Part shown: piece by piece, positions 9,740 to 18,720 of the stretch
How positions within the stretch are numbered: the first letter of the stretch is position 1
Layout: each line of letters starts with the position of its first letter
From: Luteimonas endophytica
GTDB lineage: Bacteria > Pseudomonadota > Gammaproteobacteria > Xanthomonadales > Xanthomonadaceae
DNA: 64,000 nt
NCBI RefSeq assembly: GCF_029887875.1
Contig: NZ_JARXRM010000045.1
Location: 46,408 to 110,407 of the forward strand
Direction of reading: 5' to 3'
Notes under the pieces: model-generated
Told to the model about the DNA's origin: nothing
The model's database searches: none
The model's input: the letters and a program-made list of their open reading frames with translations, nothing else
Program-made: the position numbers and the translations under genes

Positions 9740-11293
9740 TCATGCGCGCCCTGGCGCCGTGTCGCGCGGTGGCGGTCCGGGCGGCTCCGGTTTCGGCGCC
9801 GGGCAGTAGCTCCCGAGGTAGGCGCCGTGCCCGGGCAGCTGGCCGAGTACCCGCTCCACTCTCGTGCGAATCTCGCCGAGGAAGCGCGACAGCTCCTCGT
9901 CGCCCATCAGGTCGGCGGCCGGATGGTGCTGCCGCGGCATCACGCCCTGGCCGAGCATCACCTGGATCCAGGAGTTCTCGGCGAACAGCTCGCCCGGCAC
10001 GTGGAACACCTTGCCGGTCTCGCGGAACAGCTCGATCCGCTGGCGCAGCGAGGCCGGGATCTCCATCAGCCGGCATGCGTTCCAGTACGCGCTGTCGCGG
10101 CGCTCGGTGAGGTGGAAATGCATCACCACGAAATCGCGCACGTGTTCGACCTCCGCGTCGATCTGGCGGTTGTATGCATCGATGTCCTGCTGCGCGATCA
10201 CCGCTGGAAAGCAGCGCAGCAGGTGCATGATGCCGCGCTGGATCAGATGGATGGTGGTCGATTCCAGCGGCTCGATGAAGCTGCCCGCCAGGCCCAGCGC
10301 GACGCAGTTGCGGTGCCAGCACCGGATCCGCCGGCCCGGCCGGAAGCGCAAGTGCCAGGGCCGAGCGACCAGTTCACCCTCCAGGCTCGAGGTGAACGCC
10401 TCAAGCGCCTGCGCCTGCTCAATGTACTGGCTCGAGTAGACGATGCCGTTGCCGACCCGATGCTGCAGCGGGATGCGCCACTGCCAGCCGGCCTCGCCGG
10501 CGATCGCACGGGTGTAGGGGACCGGGTCGCGCACCGCGGTGGTCTGCGCCGCATAGGCGCTGTCGTTGAACAGCCAGTGCGACCAGTCCTCGAAGCCGAC
10601 CCGCAGCGCCTGGCCGATCAGCAGCGCGCGGAAGCCGGTACAGTCGAGGAACAGGTCGCCTGCGAGCTCGCTGCCGTCCTCGAGCACCAGGCTGGCGATG
10701 TCGCCGGAATCGGGGTCGGTGCGGACCTCGGCGATCTTCCCTTCGATGCGCCTGACCCCGTGGCCCTCGGCGAAGCCGCGCAGAAAGCGCGCGTAGCCGG
10801 CGGCATCCATGTGATAGGCGTAGTTGAGGCCATTGTGCGGCAGGTGCGCGAAGCGCTCCCGTTCGGCCGCGCGCGACTCCAGACAGTAGGCCTCGTAGCC
10901 CTCCGCCAGGCCGCGCTCGCGACCGCGCAGCCAGAAGTGCTGGAAACCGGCGCTCCAGTGGTCCTGCCCGGTGGTGCCGAAGGAGTGGATGTAGCGATGC
11001 TCGCGCTGGCGCCAGCCCTCGAACGAGATCCCCAGCTTGATCGTGCCCTGCGCCGCGGTCATGAATTCCTGCTCGGGGATCCCGAGCAGGCGGTGGAAGG
11101 TGACCAGGGTGGGGATGGTGGCCTCGCCGACGCCGACGGTGCCGATCTGCTCGGACTCGACCAGGCGGATGTCCAGGCCCTTGCCGAGAATGCGCGAAAG
11201 CGCCGCCGCTGCCATCCAGCCGGCGGTGCCGCCGCCGGCGATGAGCACCCGCCTGACCGGGCCGCGCCCGGTTTGTGGATCCGATCGTTCCAA
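9740..11293 (-). CDS. flavin-dependent (tryptophan) halogenase-like protein
   Basis: The 517-residue protein carries all hallmarks of FAD-dependent halogenases: the nucleotide-binding GGGTAGW (residues 20-26), the lysine that forms the halogenating intermediate (Lys86, in GTIKLGI) and the WQWRIP motif that blocks monooxygenase activity. These enzymes use reduced flavin, O2 and halide to chlorinate or brominate indoles and related aromatics. No flavin reductase gene is adjacent. The start is TTG at 11293, with AGGGGGA five bases upstream, overlapping the end of the spacer after the cupin gene. It lies between cupin/SapC genes and a sugar porter, a context repeatedly seen with TonB receptors in xanthomonads and caulobacters, where the natural substrate is unknown. 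Family is sure; a role in sugar use is inference. Confidence 0.88.
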   Translation of the reverse strand: MERSDPQTGRGPVRRVLIAGGGTAGWMAAAALSRILGKGLDIRLVESEQIGTVGVGEATIPTLVTFHRLLGIPEQEFMTAAQGTIKLGISFEGWRQREHRYIHSFGTTGQDHWSAGFQHFWLRGRERGLAEGYEAYCLESRAAERERFAHLPHNGLNYAYHMDAAGYARFLRGFAEGHGVRRIEGKIAEVRTDPDSGDIASLVLEDGSELAGDLFLDCTGFRALLIGQALRVGFEDWSHWLFNDSAYAAQTTAVRDPVPYTRAIAGEAGWQWRIPLQHRVGNGIVYSSQYIEQAQALEAFTSSLEGELVARPWHLRFRPGRRIRCWHRNCVALGLAGSFIEPLESTTIHLIQRGIMHLLRCFPAVIAQQDIDAYNRQIDAEVEHVRDFVVMHFHLTERRDSAYWNACRLMEIPASLRQRIELFRETGKVFHVPGELFAENSWIQVMLGQGVMPRQHHPAADLMGDEELSRFLGEIRTRVERVLGQLPGHGAYLGSYCPAPKPEPPGPPPRDTAPGRA

Positions 11294-11302
11294 GGCGTCC
11301 CC

Positions 11303-12322
11303 CTAGCGGTTGAGTCGCTGCAGCAGGCGCGCGCGCAGTTCGCGCGCGCGGCTGTCGTCCAAAGGCGCCAGCACCCGGCGCGCGGCCTCGGGAATGTGTC
11401 CGTCGGTGGCCTCGCCCGGTTCGAAGACATAGTGGCGGAAGACCTCCTGCCAGGTCGCGCGCTCCGCAGGCGGCAGGTCGCGCACGCTCATGATCGCCAG
11501 CATCAGCGCGTTCATCGGCGTGTCCATCCACGCCGGCGAGCGCCGCCACCAATAGTTGACCAGGACGTTGAAGCTCTCCAGCGCCTCCATGTGGTGCCAC
11601 CACATCGACGGGATCAGTACCGCATCGCCCGGGCCGAGTTCGGCCGTGCGCGCATGCCGCAGCGCTTCGGCGAAGCGGGGGAACCGTGCGAGGTCGGGCC
11701 TGGCGAAATCGACCAGGCTCACCGGCTGGCCGGCCAGGGTGAAGTCCAGTGGCCCGACGTACAGGTTGCGCAGCTGGTCCGGCGGGAACAGGGTGACCCG
11801 GCGCCGGCCTGCGGCCACGCAGGCGAGGTTGTCCGGCAGGTCCTGGTGGGCGGCGATGCGGGTGCGGTTGCCGATCCAGATGCTGGCCAGCGGTCCGCGG
11901 TCACCGAGGTCGATGTCGTTTTCGCCGCGCAGGCCGGGCAGCCAGGTATCGACGGTGGTCGAGGCCACGTAGATCGCCGGCGGCGCCGGGTCCGGCAGGT
12001 ACTTGAGCAGGGTCGCCAGCACCGTGCCAAGCGGCATCTTCTCGCGACGGAAATTGAAGCCCTGCAGGTCGTCGGTGTAGAAGAAACGACCCTCGATCTC
12101 GGGCGGGCCCACCGTCGCCACCACCGGCGGGGCCGGCTGGCGCTGGAAGCGGCCCAGATAGTCCACGGCCTGGTGCGGTGAATCCTTCGCGGCGCGCACA
12201 AGCGGCCAATGGCCGGCGATGCCGCGCAGCACCGCCGGTTCGAACCCGCGCAGAACGTCCTCCGGCGGCGCCTGCGCTCCGCGGCAGTCGAACTCCGCGA
12301 TCGCGCGCTCAACCGCGGCCAT
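11303..12322 (-). CDS. cupin-like (JmjC/cupin_8) protein of the halogenase locus
   Basis: The 339-residue protein has a cupin_8/JmjC-type fold with a likely iron site. HQD in RIAAHQDLPDN supplies the first His and Asp, and the second His comes from PSMWWHHMEAL. GRRRVTLFPPDQLRNLY between them is typical of this fold. Such proteins are Fe(II)/2-oxoglutarate hydroxylases or related non-catalytic folds; no substrate is known for this subgroup, which travels with SapC-like and halogenase genes. Its start overlaps the SapC-like gene by 14 bases and its stop is 9 bases before the halogenase start, so the three are translationally linked. Whether 2-oxoglutarate is really bound cannot be judged here. 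Confidence 0.8.
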   Translation of the reverse strand: MAAVERAIAEFDCRGAQAPPEDVLRGFEPAVLRGIAGHWPLVRAAKDSPHQAVDYLGRFQRQPAPPVVATVGPPEIEGRFFYTDDLQGFNFRREKMPLGTVLATLLKYLPDPAPPAIYVASTTVDTWLPGLRGENDIDLGDRGPLASIWIGNRTRIAAHQDLPDNLACVAAGRRRVTLFPPDQLRNLYVGPLDFTLAGQPVSLVDFARPDLARFPRFAEALRHARTAELGPGDAVLIPSMWWHHMEALESFNVLVNYWWRRSPAWMDTPMNALMLAIMSVRDLPPAERATWQEVFRHYVFEPGEATDGHIPEAARRVLAPLDDSRARELRARLLQRLNR

Positions 12323-13013
12323 GGCGGCGGTTCAGCCGGTCGATCAGATCGCGGAAGCGGGACACGGAGGCCACCGCCATGTAGACCGCCTCCAGGTGGC
12401 CGCGGGCGTGCAACTCGCCCAGCGCCGCGGGGCCCAGCCCGCGCAGCCGATCCTCGTCGACGGCGTGGAACCCCGCCAGCCGCCCCTGCGAGCCGTCGTC
12501 CAGGCGCACGTCCAGCACGAACGGCTCGAGCAGCCGGTGGCGCTGCAGCGCTTCCACGAAGGCCGGCACCGCGCCCAGCCCTTCGCGCAGCGCCAGCAGC
12601 ACGGAGCGGATGCGCTCGAGCAGTTCGGTGTGACCGCCGTGCTCGCGGAACAGCGGCTCTCCCCGGCCGCTGCGCACCCGCGGATGGTCGAGGTCGACAT
12701 GGACCATGGGCCCGTCCGCCGTCTCCCCGATCCGGAACGGACCGCGCTCGACCGCCAGCGGGAGGTAGGCCGCGTCCCAGCGCGCGCCCTCCAGGAACAG
12801 GTTCCGGCCCGGTTCCAGCCCGAACAGCGCCACCGGCTGGAACGTGCCGTCCCCGCTCCCCTGGAACACCACCGGGTAGTGCGCCTGCAGCTGGCGGAAC
12901 TCCGCAGGGAAGGTCGGCGCGGACATCACGGCATCGCCGAGGTCCGCGCCGCGCCGGGTATCGACCCGCAGGCCGGCGTGGTCGATGTTGTTCAGCAGGA
13001 CGCTGTGGGTCAT
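12309..13013 (-). CDS. SapC family protein
   Basis: The 234-residue protein resembles the SapC family, named after an S-layer-associated protein of a fish pathogen but widespread next to TonB receptors in Gram-negative sugar-utilising bacteria. Visible features are the N-terminal HYPVVFQGSGDGTFQPVALF segment and GRNLFLEGARWDAAYLP. There is a conserved charged C-terminal part (ALREGLGAVPAFVEAL) and no signal peptide, so it is probably cytoplasmic. It follows the TonB receptor by 29 bases and overlaps the cupin gene. Its biochemical role is unknown. The ATG at 13013 is the only reasonable start. Confidence 0.78.
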   Translation of the reverse strand: MTHSVLLNNIDHAGLRVDTRRGADLGDAVMSAPTFPAEFRQLQAHYPVVFQGSGDGTFQPVALFGLEPGRNLFLEGARWDAAYLPLAVERGPFRIGETADGPMVHVDLDHPRVRSGRGEPLFREHGGHTELLERIRSVLLALREGLGAVPAFVEALQRHRLLEPFVLDVRLDDGSQGRLAGFHAVDEDRLRGLGPAALGELHARGHLEAVYMAVASVSRFRDLIDRLNRRHGRG

Positions 13014-13042
13014 GGCCGGCGCCGCGCCTCCGTCGGGTCTCC

Positions 13043-16000
13043 TCAGAACTTGTACCGCATTCCGAGCATGTAGCGGGGACCGGTCTGGGTGGCGTAGCGC
13101 AGCTGGTTGGTGTGGCGGGCGTGGATGCGCTGGGTCTCGTCGGTGAGGTTGATGGCCTCGGCGTGCAGCGACAGCCTGTCGTTGACCTGGTAGCTCACGT
13201 TGAGGTCCAGCTGGCCGTAGGACTCGGTGTAGTTCGGGTTCGGGCCCTGGCCGCCGATGCCGGACAGGAACTCGTCGCGCCAGTTGTAGGCCGCCCGCAC
13301 TTGCCAGTCGTACTTGTCGAAGAACAGCACCAGGTTGGCCGAATCGCTCAGGCCGAGCATCGGATACTGCACCCCGAGGCTGGTGTCGTCGAAGGTCAAT
13401 CCGGAATCGACGATGGTGTAGTTGGCCATCAGCCCGAAGCCGCTCGCGCCGAACATGTGCTGCAGATTGAGCTCCCAGCCGTCCAGCGAGTCGGAGCGCT
13501 GGTTGACCGGCGTGCTGATGTCGAACGAGGCGATCGGGTCGCCAGGCTGGCCGACGATGCTTCCAGTCAGCTGGCCGGCCTCGTTGGTGCCGGTGACGGT
13601 GACGCCCGGGTCGCCGGCATGGTTGGTGAAGATGTAGTCTCGGATGCACACCATGTCGGTGGCCGGGCAGCCGCTCGCCAGCGCGTTGTTCCAGTAGGTG
13701 CCGCCGACCGGCGTATTCAGCACGAACGGCGTGTCCTCCACGATCGTGTCGCTGATGAAGTTGCTGATGTTCTTGCGGAAGTAGCCCACCGAGAGATAGC
13801 TGGCCTCGCCGTAGTACCACTCGAACGACACGTCGAAGTTGTTCGACTTGAGCGGTTCGAGCGCGGGGTTGCCCTGCGATCCGTCGCCACCGTCGACGCG
13901 GACCACGTTGGCGAGGGTCAACCCGCCCTGGATCTGCTGCCAGCCGGGGCGGCCGATGGTCTGGCCGTAGCTGCCGCGCAGCAGCATGTCTTCGGTCAAT
14001 TCGACGCTGAGGTCGAGGCTGGGAAGGAAGTAGTCGTACTCGCCCTCGCCGCCGACGAAGTCGCGCTCGTCGTCGTAGATCACGTAGAGCTCGTTGGCGG
14101 CGTCCCAGGAGATGCCGGTGCCCACACGCACCAGCGCCGACGATTCCACCTCGGTCTCCTCGTAGCGGACGCCGGCAGCCACGTGGACCGGGCGCGCCCA
14201 GTCGAAGGTGTTGGTCCACTGCAGGTAGGCGGCCTTCGACTTCTCGGTGGTGCGAAGATCGTCGGTGAACTCCGACGGGGCGCGGTAGAACGCATCGTTG
14301 CCGGCGACCTCGGCGGCCCGCTGCCGCAGCCGCTCGAAATCGAAGACCAGGAAGCGGTCGGTGAACCGGGGATCGTCGTGGCCGGCGAAGGCCCCGAAGT
14401 AGCGCCCCATGTTGTCGGCATGCCAGATGTCGTCGTCGTAGTCGGCGGTGGAGCCGACGCCGCCCCAGGTGTCGCGCTGCATCACCGCGGAGGCGGTGCG
14501 GTTCTGGACCTCGGTGGCCGAGACGCCGAAGTCGAGGCCGGAGTAGTTGGCGAACTCGAACCGGCCGCTGGCCTGGAACTGCTCGACGTCCGAACGGCTG
14601 TAGCTGTTCTGGAAGACCGATCCGGTGACGACGGCGTGCTCCGGGCCGACCTCGGTGATGCCGGGCGGCAGTTCGACGGTCAGGATCGGCAGCTCGCCGC
14701 TGTAGTCGACCGTGGTGGTGCCGCGGATGAAGGCGGCCACGCCCAGCACCCCTGCCGAACCATAGGGGCCGTCGGGACTCGATTCCGAGCTGGAGTCGTG
14801 GTAGTCGAACGCCATGCTGAGGGCATCGTTGACCTCCCACTCGACGTTGAAGCCGAGCGACTTCAGTTCGTTCCGGGTCGCCAGCTCCATGCCGCCCATG
14901 GACAGGTCCGCGTTGGCGGCCGGAATGTCCTCGGAGTACTCGATCGGGGCGGAGACGGGGCCGTCGGTCCAGGAGCTGGTACCTGGCGCGTAGTTGAACC
15001 AGACCGACAGTTCGTTGCGCTGCTGCTGAACCTTGTTCTCGGCGTAGGTGTAGTCCAGCGTGGCGGTGACGTTCTCGGTCGGCGCCCACTGCAGGGCCAG
15101 CTGGCCGTTGGTGCGCTGCCGCTGCACGCCGTTGACGCTGTAGCCGGTGTTCTGCGGCCGCGCGTAGATCGTGTCCGGGCCGGGGCGGTTGGTGATCCGG
15201 TCGTAGCCCGGCTCGCCTTCCATCGGCAGACGGTTCCAGCTGTTGCTGTCGTCGCCCTCGAACATCGCCCAGCCGTCGGCCACCGCGGCCTGGCTGTAGC
15301 CGGAGTCGCGCTCCTGGTAGCTGCCGGTCAGCGCGACGCCGAAGCGGCCGTCGGCGTAGGTGTTGCTGAAGATGCCGGAGACTTCCGGAGTGACCGAACT
15401 GCCCGGATAGCTGTCGGGCAGGTTGTCGGCCGAGCTGTCGTGCACGCCCTTGATGCCGATGCTGGCCTGCAGCCCGGGGTTGTCCAGCGGGCGCGCGGTG
15501 AGGATGTCGATGGTGGCGCCGATGCCGCCGGTCGGATTGTCCGCCCGGCTGGTCTTGTGGACCTGGATTTCCGACACCGCTTCCGATGCCAGGTTGGCGA
15601 AGTCGAAGGCGCGCGAGTTGGAGGTGCCGGCCCCGCCGGGGCCGAGGTTGGAGGCCGGCATCTGGCGGCCGTTGAGCAGCACCAGGTTGAAGTCGGGTCC
15701 GACGCCGCGGACGGTGACGCGCTGGCCCTCGCCGCTGGAGGTGCGGTCGATCGACACGCCGCTGATCCGCTGCAGGGACTCGGCCAGGTTGGTGTCCGGG
15801 AACTTGCCGATGTCCTCGGCGACGATGCCGTCGACCACGCCCTGGGCGTCGCGCTTGAGGTTCATCGACGAGATCAGGCTGCCGCGAATGCCGGTCACGG
15901 TCACGGTGTCGAGCGTGGTGGCATCGTCGGCGGCGGTGGCGGCCGGGTCGGTGCGTTCCTCGTCGACGGTCTGTGCGGCGAGCGGCGGCGCCAGCGCCAG

Positions 16001-16054
16001 CAGCATTGCGGAAACGAGCAGGCGGCGCTTCGGCGCCGCGGTTGGCTGTTTCAT
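13043..16054 (-). CDS. TonB-dependent outer-membrane receptor (oligosaccharide uptake)
   Basis: The 1003-residue protein has a signal peptide (ending PPLAAQ, about residue 28), a TonB-box-like TLDTVTVTG (about 47-55) and a plug domain (LAESLQRISGVSIDR, GVGPDFNLVLLNGRQMP). A long 22-strand barrel follows, ending in the aromatic residue expected for outer-membrane insertion (MRYKF). It is longer than siderophore receptors and of the type used for complex carbohydrates in xanthomonads and caulobacters. The ATG at 16054 follows GGGAGGGAGA. The LacI-type palindrome lies 85 bases upstream. It leads the series SapC-cupin-halogenase-porter. The sugar is inferred from the linked GH3 enzyme and porter; ligand specificity is not visible. 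Confidence 0.92.
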   Translation of the reverse strand: MKQPTAAPKRRLLVSAMLLALAPPLAAQTVDEERTDPAATAADDATTLDTVTVTGIRGSLISSMNLKRDAQGVVDGIVAEDIGKFPDTNLAESLQRISGVSIDRTSSGEGQRVTVRGVGPDFNLVLLNGRQMPASNLGPGGAGTSNSRAFDFANLASEAVSEIQVHKTSRADNPTGGIGATIDILTARPLDNPGLQASIGIKGVHDSSADNLPDSYPGSSVTPEVSGIFSNTYADGRFGVALTGSYQERDSGYSQAAVADGWAMFEGDDSNSWNRLPMEGEPGYDRITNRPGPDTIYARPQNTGYSVNGVQRQRTNGQLALQWAPTENVTATLDYTYAENKVQQQRNELSVWFNYAPGTSSWTDGPVSAPIEYSEDIPAANADLSMGGMELATRNELKSLGFNVEWEVNDALSMAFDYHDSSSESSPDGPYGSAGVLGVAAFIRGTTTVDYSGELPILTVELPPGITEVGPEHAVVTGSVFQNSYSRSDVEQFQASGRFEFANYSGLDFGVSATEVQNRTASAVMQRDTWGGVGSTADYDDDIWHADNMGRYFGAFAGHDDPRFTDRFLVFDFERLRQRAAEVAGNDAFYRAPSEFTDDLRTTEKSKAAYLQWTNTFDWARPVHVAAGVRYEETEVESSALVRVGTGISWDAANELYVIYDDERDFVGGEGEYDYFLPSLDLSVELTEDMLLRGSYGQTIGRPGWQQIQGGLTLANVVRVDGGDGSQGNPALEPLKSNNFDVSFEWYYGEASYLSVGYFRKNISNFISDTIVEDTPFVLNTPVGGTYWNNALASGCPATDMVCIRDYIFTNHAGDPGVTVTGTNEAGQLTGSIVGQPGDPIASFDISTPVNQRSDSLDGWELNLQHMFGASGFGLMANYTIVDSGLTFDDTSLGVQYPMLGLSDSANLVLFFDKYDWQVRAAYNWRDEFLSGIGGQGPNPNYTESYGQLDLNVSYQVNDRLSLHAEAINLTDETQRIHARHTNQLRYATQTGPRYMLGMRYKF

Positions 16055-16139
16055 GATTCTCCCTCCCCAGGGCCTCACGAATCGGATGGGTGTTCGGTGC
16101 TGGCCCGGTGGGCCGCCCGTCACGCATTGGAGAGGAAAC

Positions 16140-16153
16140 TGACAGCGTTGTCA
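16140..16153. promoter_or_regulatory. candidate LacI-family operator upstream of the TonB receptor
   Basis: TGACAGCGTTGTCA here is identical in all 14 positions to the site at 6982 upstream of GH3, 9 kb away. It lies 85 bases upstream of the receptor start and 135 bases before uvrD. It probably places the five-gene receptor operon under the same LacI protein. Confidence 0.72.
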
Positions 16154-16274
16154 TGCTGCGGTGCAACGAAATTTCGCCTGCGCGCCCCCGTGCGGGTGGA
16201 GGATCCCGAACGCCGCGCCTCCATCGCCGGGCCGAAGCGGCGGCGGGCACGGCTGTGCCCCCGGGAGCCGCCGG

Positions 16275-16280
16275 TACAAT
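16275..16280 (+). promoter_or_regulatory. -10-like TACAAT of uvrD, 7 bases before the start codon
   Basis: TACAAT ends 7 bases before the ATG at 16288, and no Shine-Dalgarno sequence sits at usable distance from that ATG. Transcription from this hexamer would begin at or next to the ATG and give a leaderless mRNA. No clear -35 is visible. Confidence 0.4.
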
Positions 16281-16287
16281 GACGGCA

Positions 16288-18471
16288 ATGGATGTCTCCC
16301 ACCTGCTCGACGGCCTCAACGCGGCCCAGCGCGAGGCCGTATCGGCACCGGCCGGGCACTACCTGGTCCTGGCCGGCGCCGGTTCCGGCAAGACCCGCGT
16401 GCTCACCCACCGCATCGCCTGGCTGCACGAGGTGCACGGTGTGCCGGTGCACGGCATTTTCGCGGTCACTTTCACCAACAAGGCCGCCGGCGAGATGCGC
16501 CAGCGCGCCGGGGCGCTGCTGCGTCAGGGCGGGCGCGGCCTGTGGATCGGCACGTTCCACGGCCTGGCCCACCGGCTGCTGCGTCTGCACTGGCAGGACG
16601 CGAAGCTGCCGGAGGGCTTCCAGATCCTCGATTCGGACGACCAGCTGCGCCTGGTCAAGCGCGTGGCCCAGCAGCTCGAGCTGGAGGAAGCGCGCTTCCC
16701 GCCGCGCCAGATCGCCTGGTGGATCAACGCGCAGAAGGACGAGGGCCGCCGCCCACAACACATTCAGTCCGGCGAGGACGAATGGGCCGACGTGATGCGG
16801 CGCAGCTACGCGCTGTACCAGGAGCGCTGCGACCGCGCCGGGCTGGTCGACTTCGCCGAGCTGCTGCTGCGCGCGCACGAGCTGCTGCGTGACAATCCAC
16901 CGCTGCTGGCGCACTACCGGCAGCGCTTCGGCCAGCTGCTGGTCGACGAGTTCCAGGACACCAACGCCATCCAGTACGCCTTCGTGCGGGTGCTGGCCGG
17001 CGACACCGGCCAGGTGTTCGTGGTCGGCGACGACGACCAGGCGATCTACGGCTGGCGCGGGGCGAAGGTCGAGAACGTGCAGCAGTTCCTGCGCGACTTC
17101 CCCGGCGCCCGGACCATCCGGCTGGAGCAGAACTACCGCTCCTCAGCCAACATCCTCGATGCCGCCAACGCGGTGATCGCGCACAACCCAGACCGGCTCG
17201 GCAAGCGGCTGTGGACCGACAGCGGCGAGGGCGATCCGGTGGACCTGTACGCCGCCTACAGCGAGGTCGACGAGGCCCGCTTCGTGGTCGAGCGGGTCGC
17301 GCAGTGGGTCCAGGGCGGCGGCAGCTACGGCGACTGCGCGGTGCTCTACCGCAGCAACGCCCAGTCGCGCGCGCTGGAGGAGCAGCTGGTGGCCGAGCAG
17401 ATCCCCTATCGGGTCTACGGCGGGGTGCGCTTCTTCGAGCGCGCCGAGATCAAGGACACCCTGGCCTACCTGCGCCTGGTCGCCAACCGCGGCGACGACG
17501 CCGCCTTCGAGCGCGCGGTCAACACCCCGCCGCGCGGCATCGGCGACCGCACCCTCGACGAGGTGCGCCGCAGTGCGCGCGCGGAGCGCCTGTCGCTGTG
17601 GGACGCCTCGCGCCGGGTCACGCAGGGCGCCGCGGCCACCGCGCGCGCGCGCAGCGCGGTGGCCGGTTTCCACGGCCTGATCGATGCGCTGGCCGGCGAG
17701 GTGGACGCGCTGCCGCTGCAGGACAAGATCGACCACGTGCTGGCCCGCTCGGGGTTGCGCGAGCACTGGTCCAAGGAGAGCCGGGCGGGGCTGGACTCGG
17801 AGTCGCGCACCGAGAACCTCGACGAGCTGGTCTCGGTGGCCTCGCGCTTCGTCCACGGCGACGACGAGGAGGCCGCGGCGCTGACCGAACTGGTCGCGTT
17901 CCTGGCCTACGCCGCGCTCGAGGCCGGCGAGGGCCAGGCCCAGGCCGGCGAGGACGGCGTGCAGCTGATGACCCTGCACAGCGCCAAGGGCCTGGAATTT
18001 CCGCTGGTGTTCCTGGCCGGCATGGAGGAGGGGCTGTTCCCCAACCAGCGCTCGGCCGACGAGCCGGGGCGGATGGAGGAGGAGCGCCGCCTGGCCTATG
18101 TCGGCATCACCCGCGCGCGGCAGAAGCTGGTGCTGAGCTATGCCGAGTCGCGGCGCCTGCACGGCCAGGACATGTACGGCGTGCCGTCGCGGTTCCTGCG
18201 CGAGATCCCGGCGCCGCTGCTGCACGAAGTGCGTCCGCGGGTGCAGGTCTCACGGCCCGCGTTCTCGGCACCGCGGCGCAACTACGGACACGCGGTGGTC
18301 GAAGACGGGCCGGGGCTGCGGCTGGGCCAGAACGTCGCCCACGCGAAGTTCGGCAGCGGCGTGGTCACCGACATCGAGGGCAGCGGCGCGCACGCGCGCG
18401 TGCAGGTCAATTTCGACGAGGCCGGCAGCAAGTGGCTGGTGCTGGCCTACGCCAACCTGCAGCCGGCCTAA
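16288..18471 (+). CDS. uvrD: DNA helicase II UvrD
   Basis: The 727-residue SF1A helicase unwinds DNA 3'-5' in nucleotide excision and mismatch repair and clears RecA or stalled complexes. The start MDVSHLLDGLNAAQREAV aligns with enterobacterial UvrD, which decides the ATG at 16288 over the in-frame ATG at 16279. Motifs are Walker A GAGSGKT, motif II LVDEFQDTNAIQY, motif III VGDDDQAIYGWRGA and motif VI RRLAYVGITRARQK. The last 50 residues (KFGSGVVTDIEG, then VNFDEAGSKWLVL) form the Tudor-like domain of UvrD/PcrA. A TACAAT hexamer directly before the start suggests a leaderless transcript. It is divergent from the TonB-receptor operon and followed by repeats. Rep is the paralogue to exclude; N-terminus and C-terminal domain favour UvrD. 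Confidence 0.95.
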   Translation: MDVSHLLDGLNAAQREAVSAPAGHYLVLAGAGSGKTRVLTHRIAWLHEVHGVPVHGIFAVTFTNKAAGEMRQRAGALLRQGGRGLWIGTFHGLAHRLLRLHWQDAKLPEGFQILDSDDQLRLVKRVAQQLELEEARFPPRQIAWWINAQKDEGRRPQHIQSGEDEWADVMRRSYALYQERCDRAGLVDFAELLLRAHELLRDNPPLLAHYRQRFGQLLVDEFQDTNAIQYAFVRVLAGDTGQVFVVGDDDQAIYGWRGAKVENVQQFLRDFPGARTIRLEQNYRSSANILDAANAVIAHNPDRLGKRLWTDSGEGDPVDLYAAYSEVDEARFVVERVAQWVQGGGSYGDCAVLYRSNAQSRALEEQLVAEQIPYRVYGGVRFFERAEIKDTLAYLRLVANRGDDAAFERAVNTPPRGIGDRTLDEVRRSARAERLSLWDASRRVTQGAAATARARSAVAGFHGLIDALAGEVDALPLQDKIDHVLARSGLREHWSKESRAGLDSESRTENLDELVSVASRFVHGDDEEAAALTELVAFLAYAALEAGEGQAQAGEDGVQLMTLHSAKGLEFPLVFLAGMEEGLFPNQRSADEPGRMEEERRLAYVGITRARQKLVLSYAESRRLHGQDMYGVPSRFLREIPAPLLHEVRPRVQVSRPAFSAPRRNYGHAVVEDGPGLRLGQNVAHAKFGSGVVTDIEGSGAHARVQVNFDEAGSKWLVLAYANLQPA

Positions 18472-18476
18472 GCAGC

Positions 18477-18690
18477 GCCGGCTTTCGCGTCCTGCAGGTG
18501 GAGGGCGGCATCGAGCGGTGTCCGTAGCAGCGGCCCACGGCCGCGATGGCCGCGGGAGGTTCCGGGCGGATCGGCGGCGATGCCGGGCGTTGCCGAGCAC
18601 GCCGGCTTTCGCGTGCATGGCACGCTCCTACGGGGCGCGGCGGCGAGTGGTGCCTGTAGGAGCGGCCCATGGCCGCGAACGCCGCGGCGG
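18477..18690. repeat. two tandem REP-like composites (inverted Z-Y pairs)
   Basis: The first composite (about 18477-18560) has GCCGGCTTTCGCGT at its left and GTAGCAGCGGCCCACGGCCG (18524 on) at its right. The second (18601-18690) repeats this 124 bases further on in cleaner form: an inverted unit TTTCGCGTGCATGGCACGCT with CCTACGG (18607-18633), then TGTAGGAGCGGCCCATGGCC with GCGAACGCCGCGG (18655-18687). The units are palindromic, share a GTAGGAGCG head and face each other, as in BIME-type REP pairs. The same units occur near 4.2, 20.1 and 55.1 kb. No gene is seen in 18472-18720. Confidence 0.75.
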
Positions 18691-18720
18691 GCTGGGTCGG
18701 CGCGAAGATCGATGCGGGTG

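Noticed and set aside
12209..16282. Long plus-strand frame opposite the SapC-like and TonB-receptor genes
   Set aside because: Low-information Val/Ala/Arg/Gly-rich sequence; the minus strand encodes a complete receptor with signal peptide, plug and C-terminal Phe.
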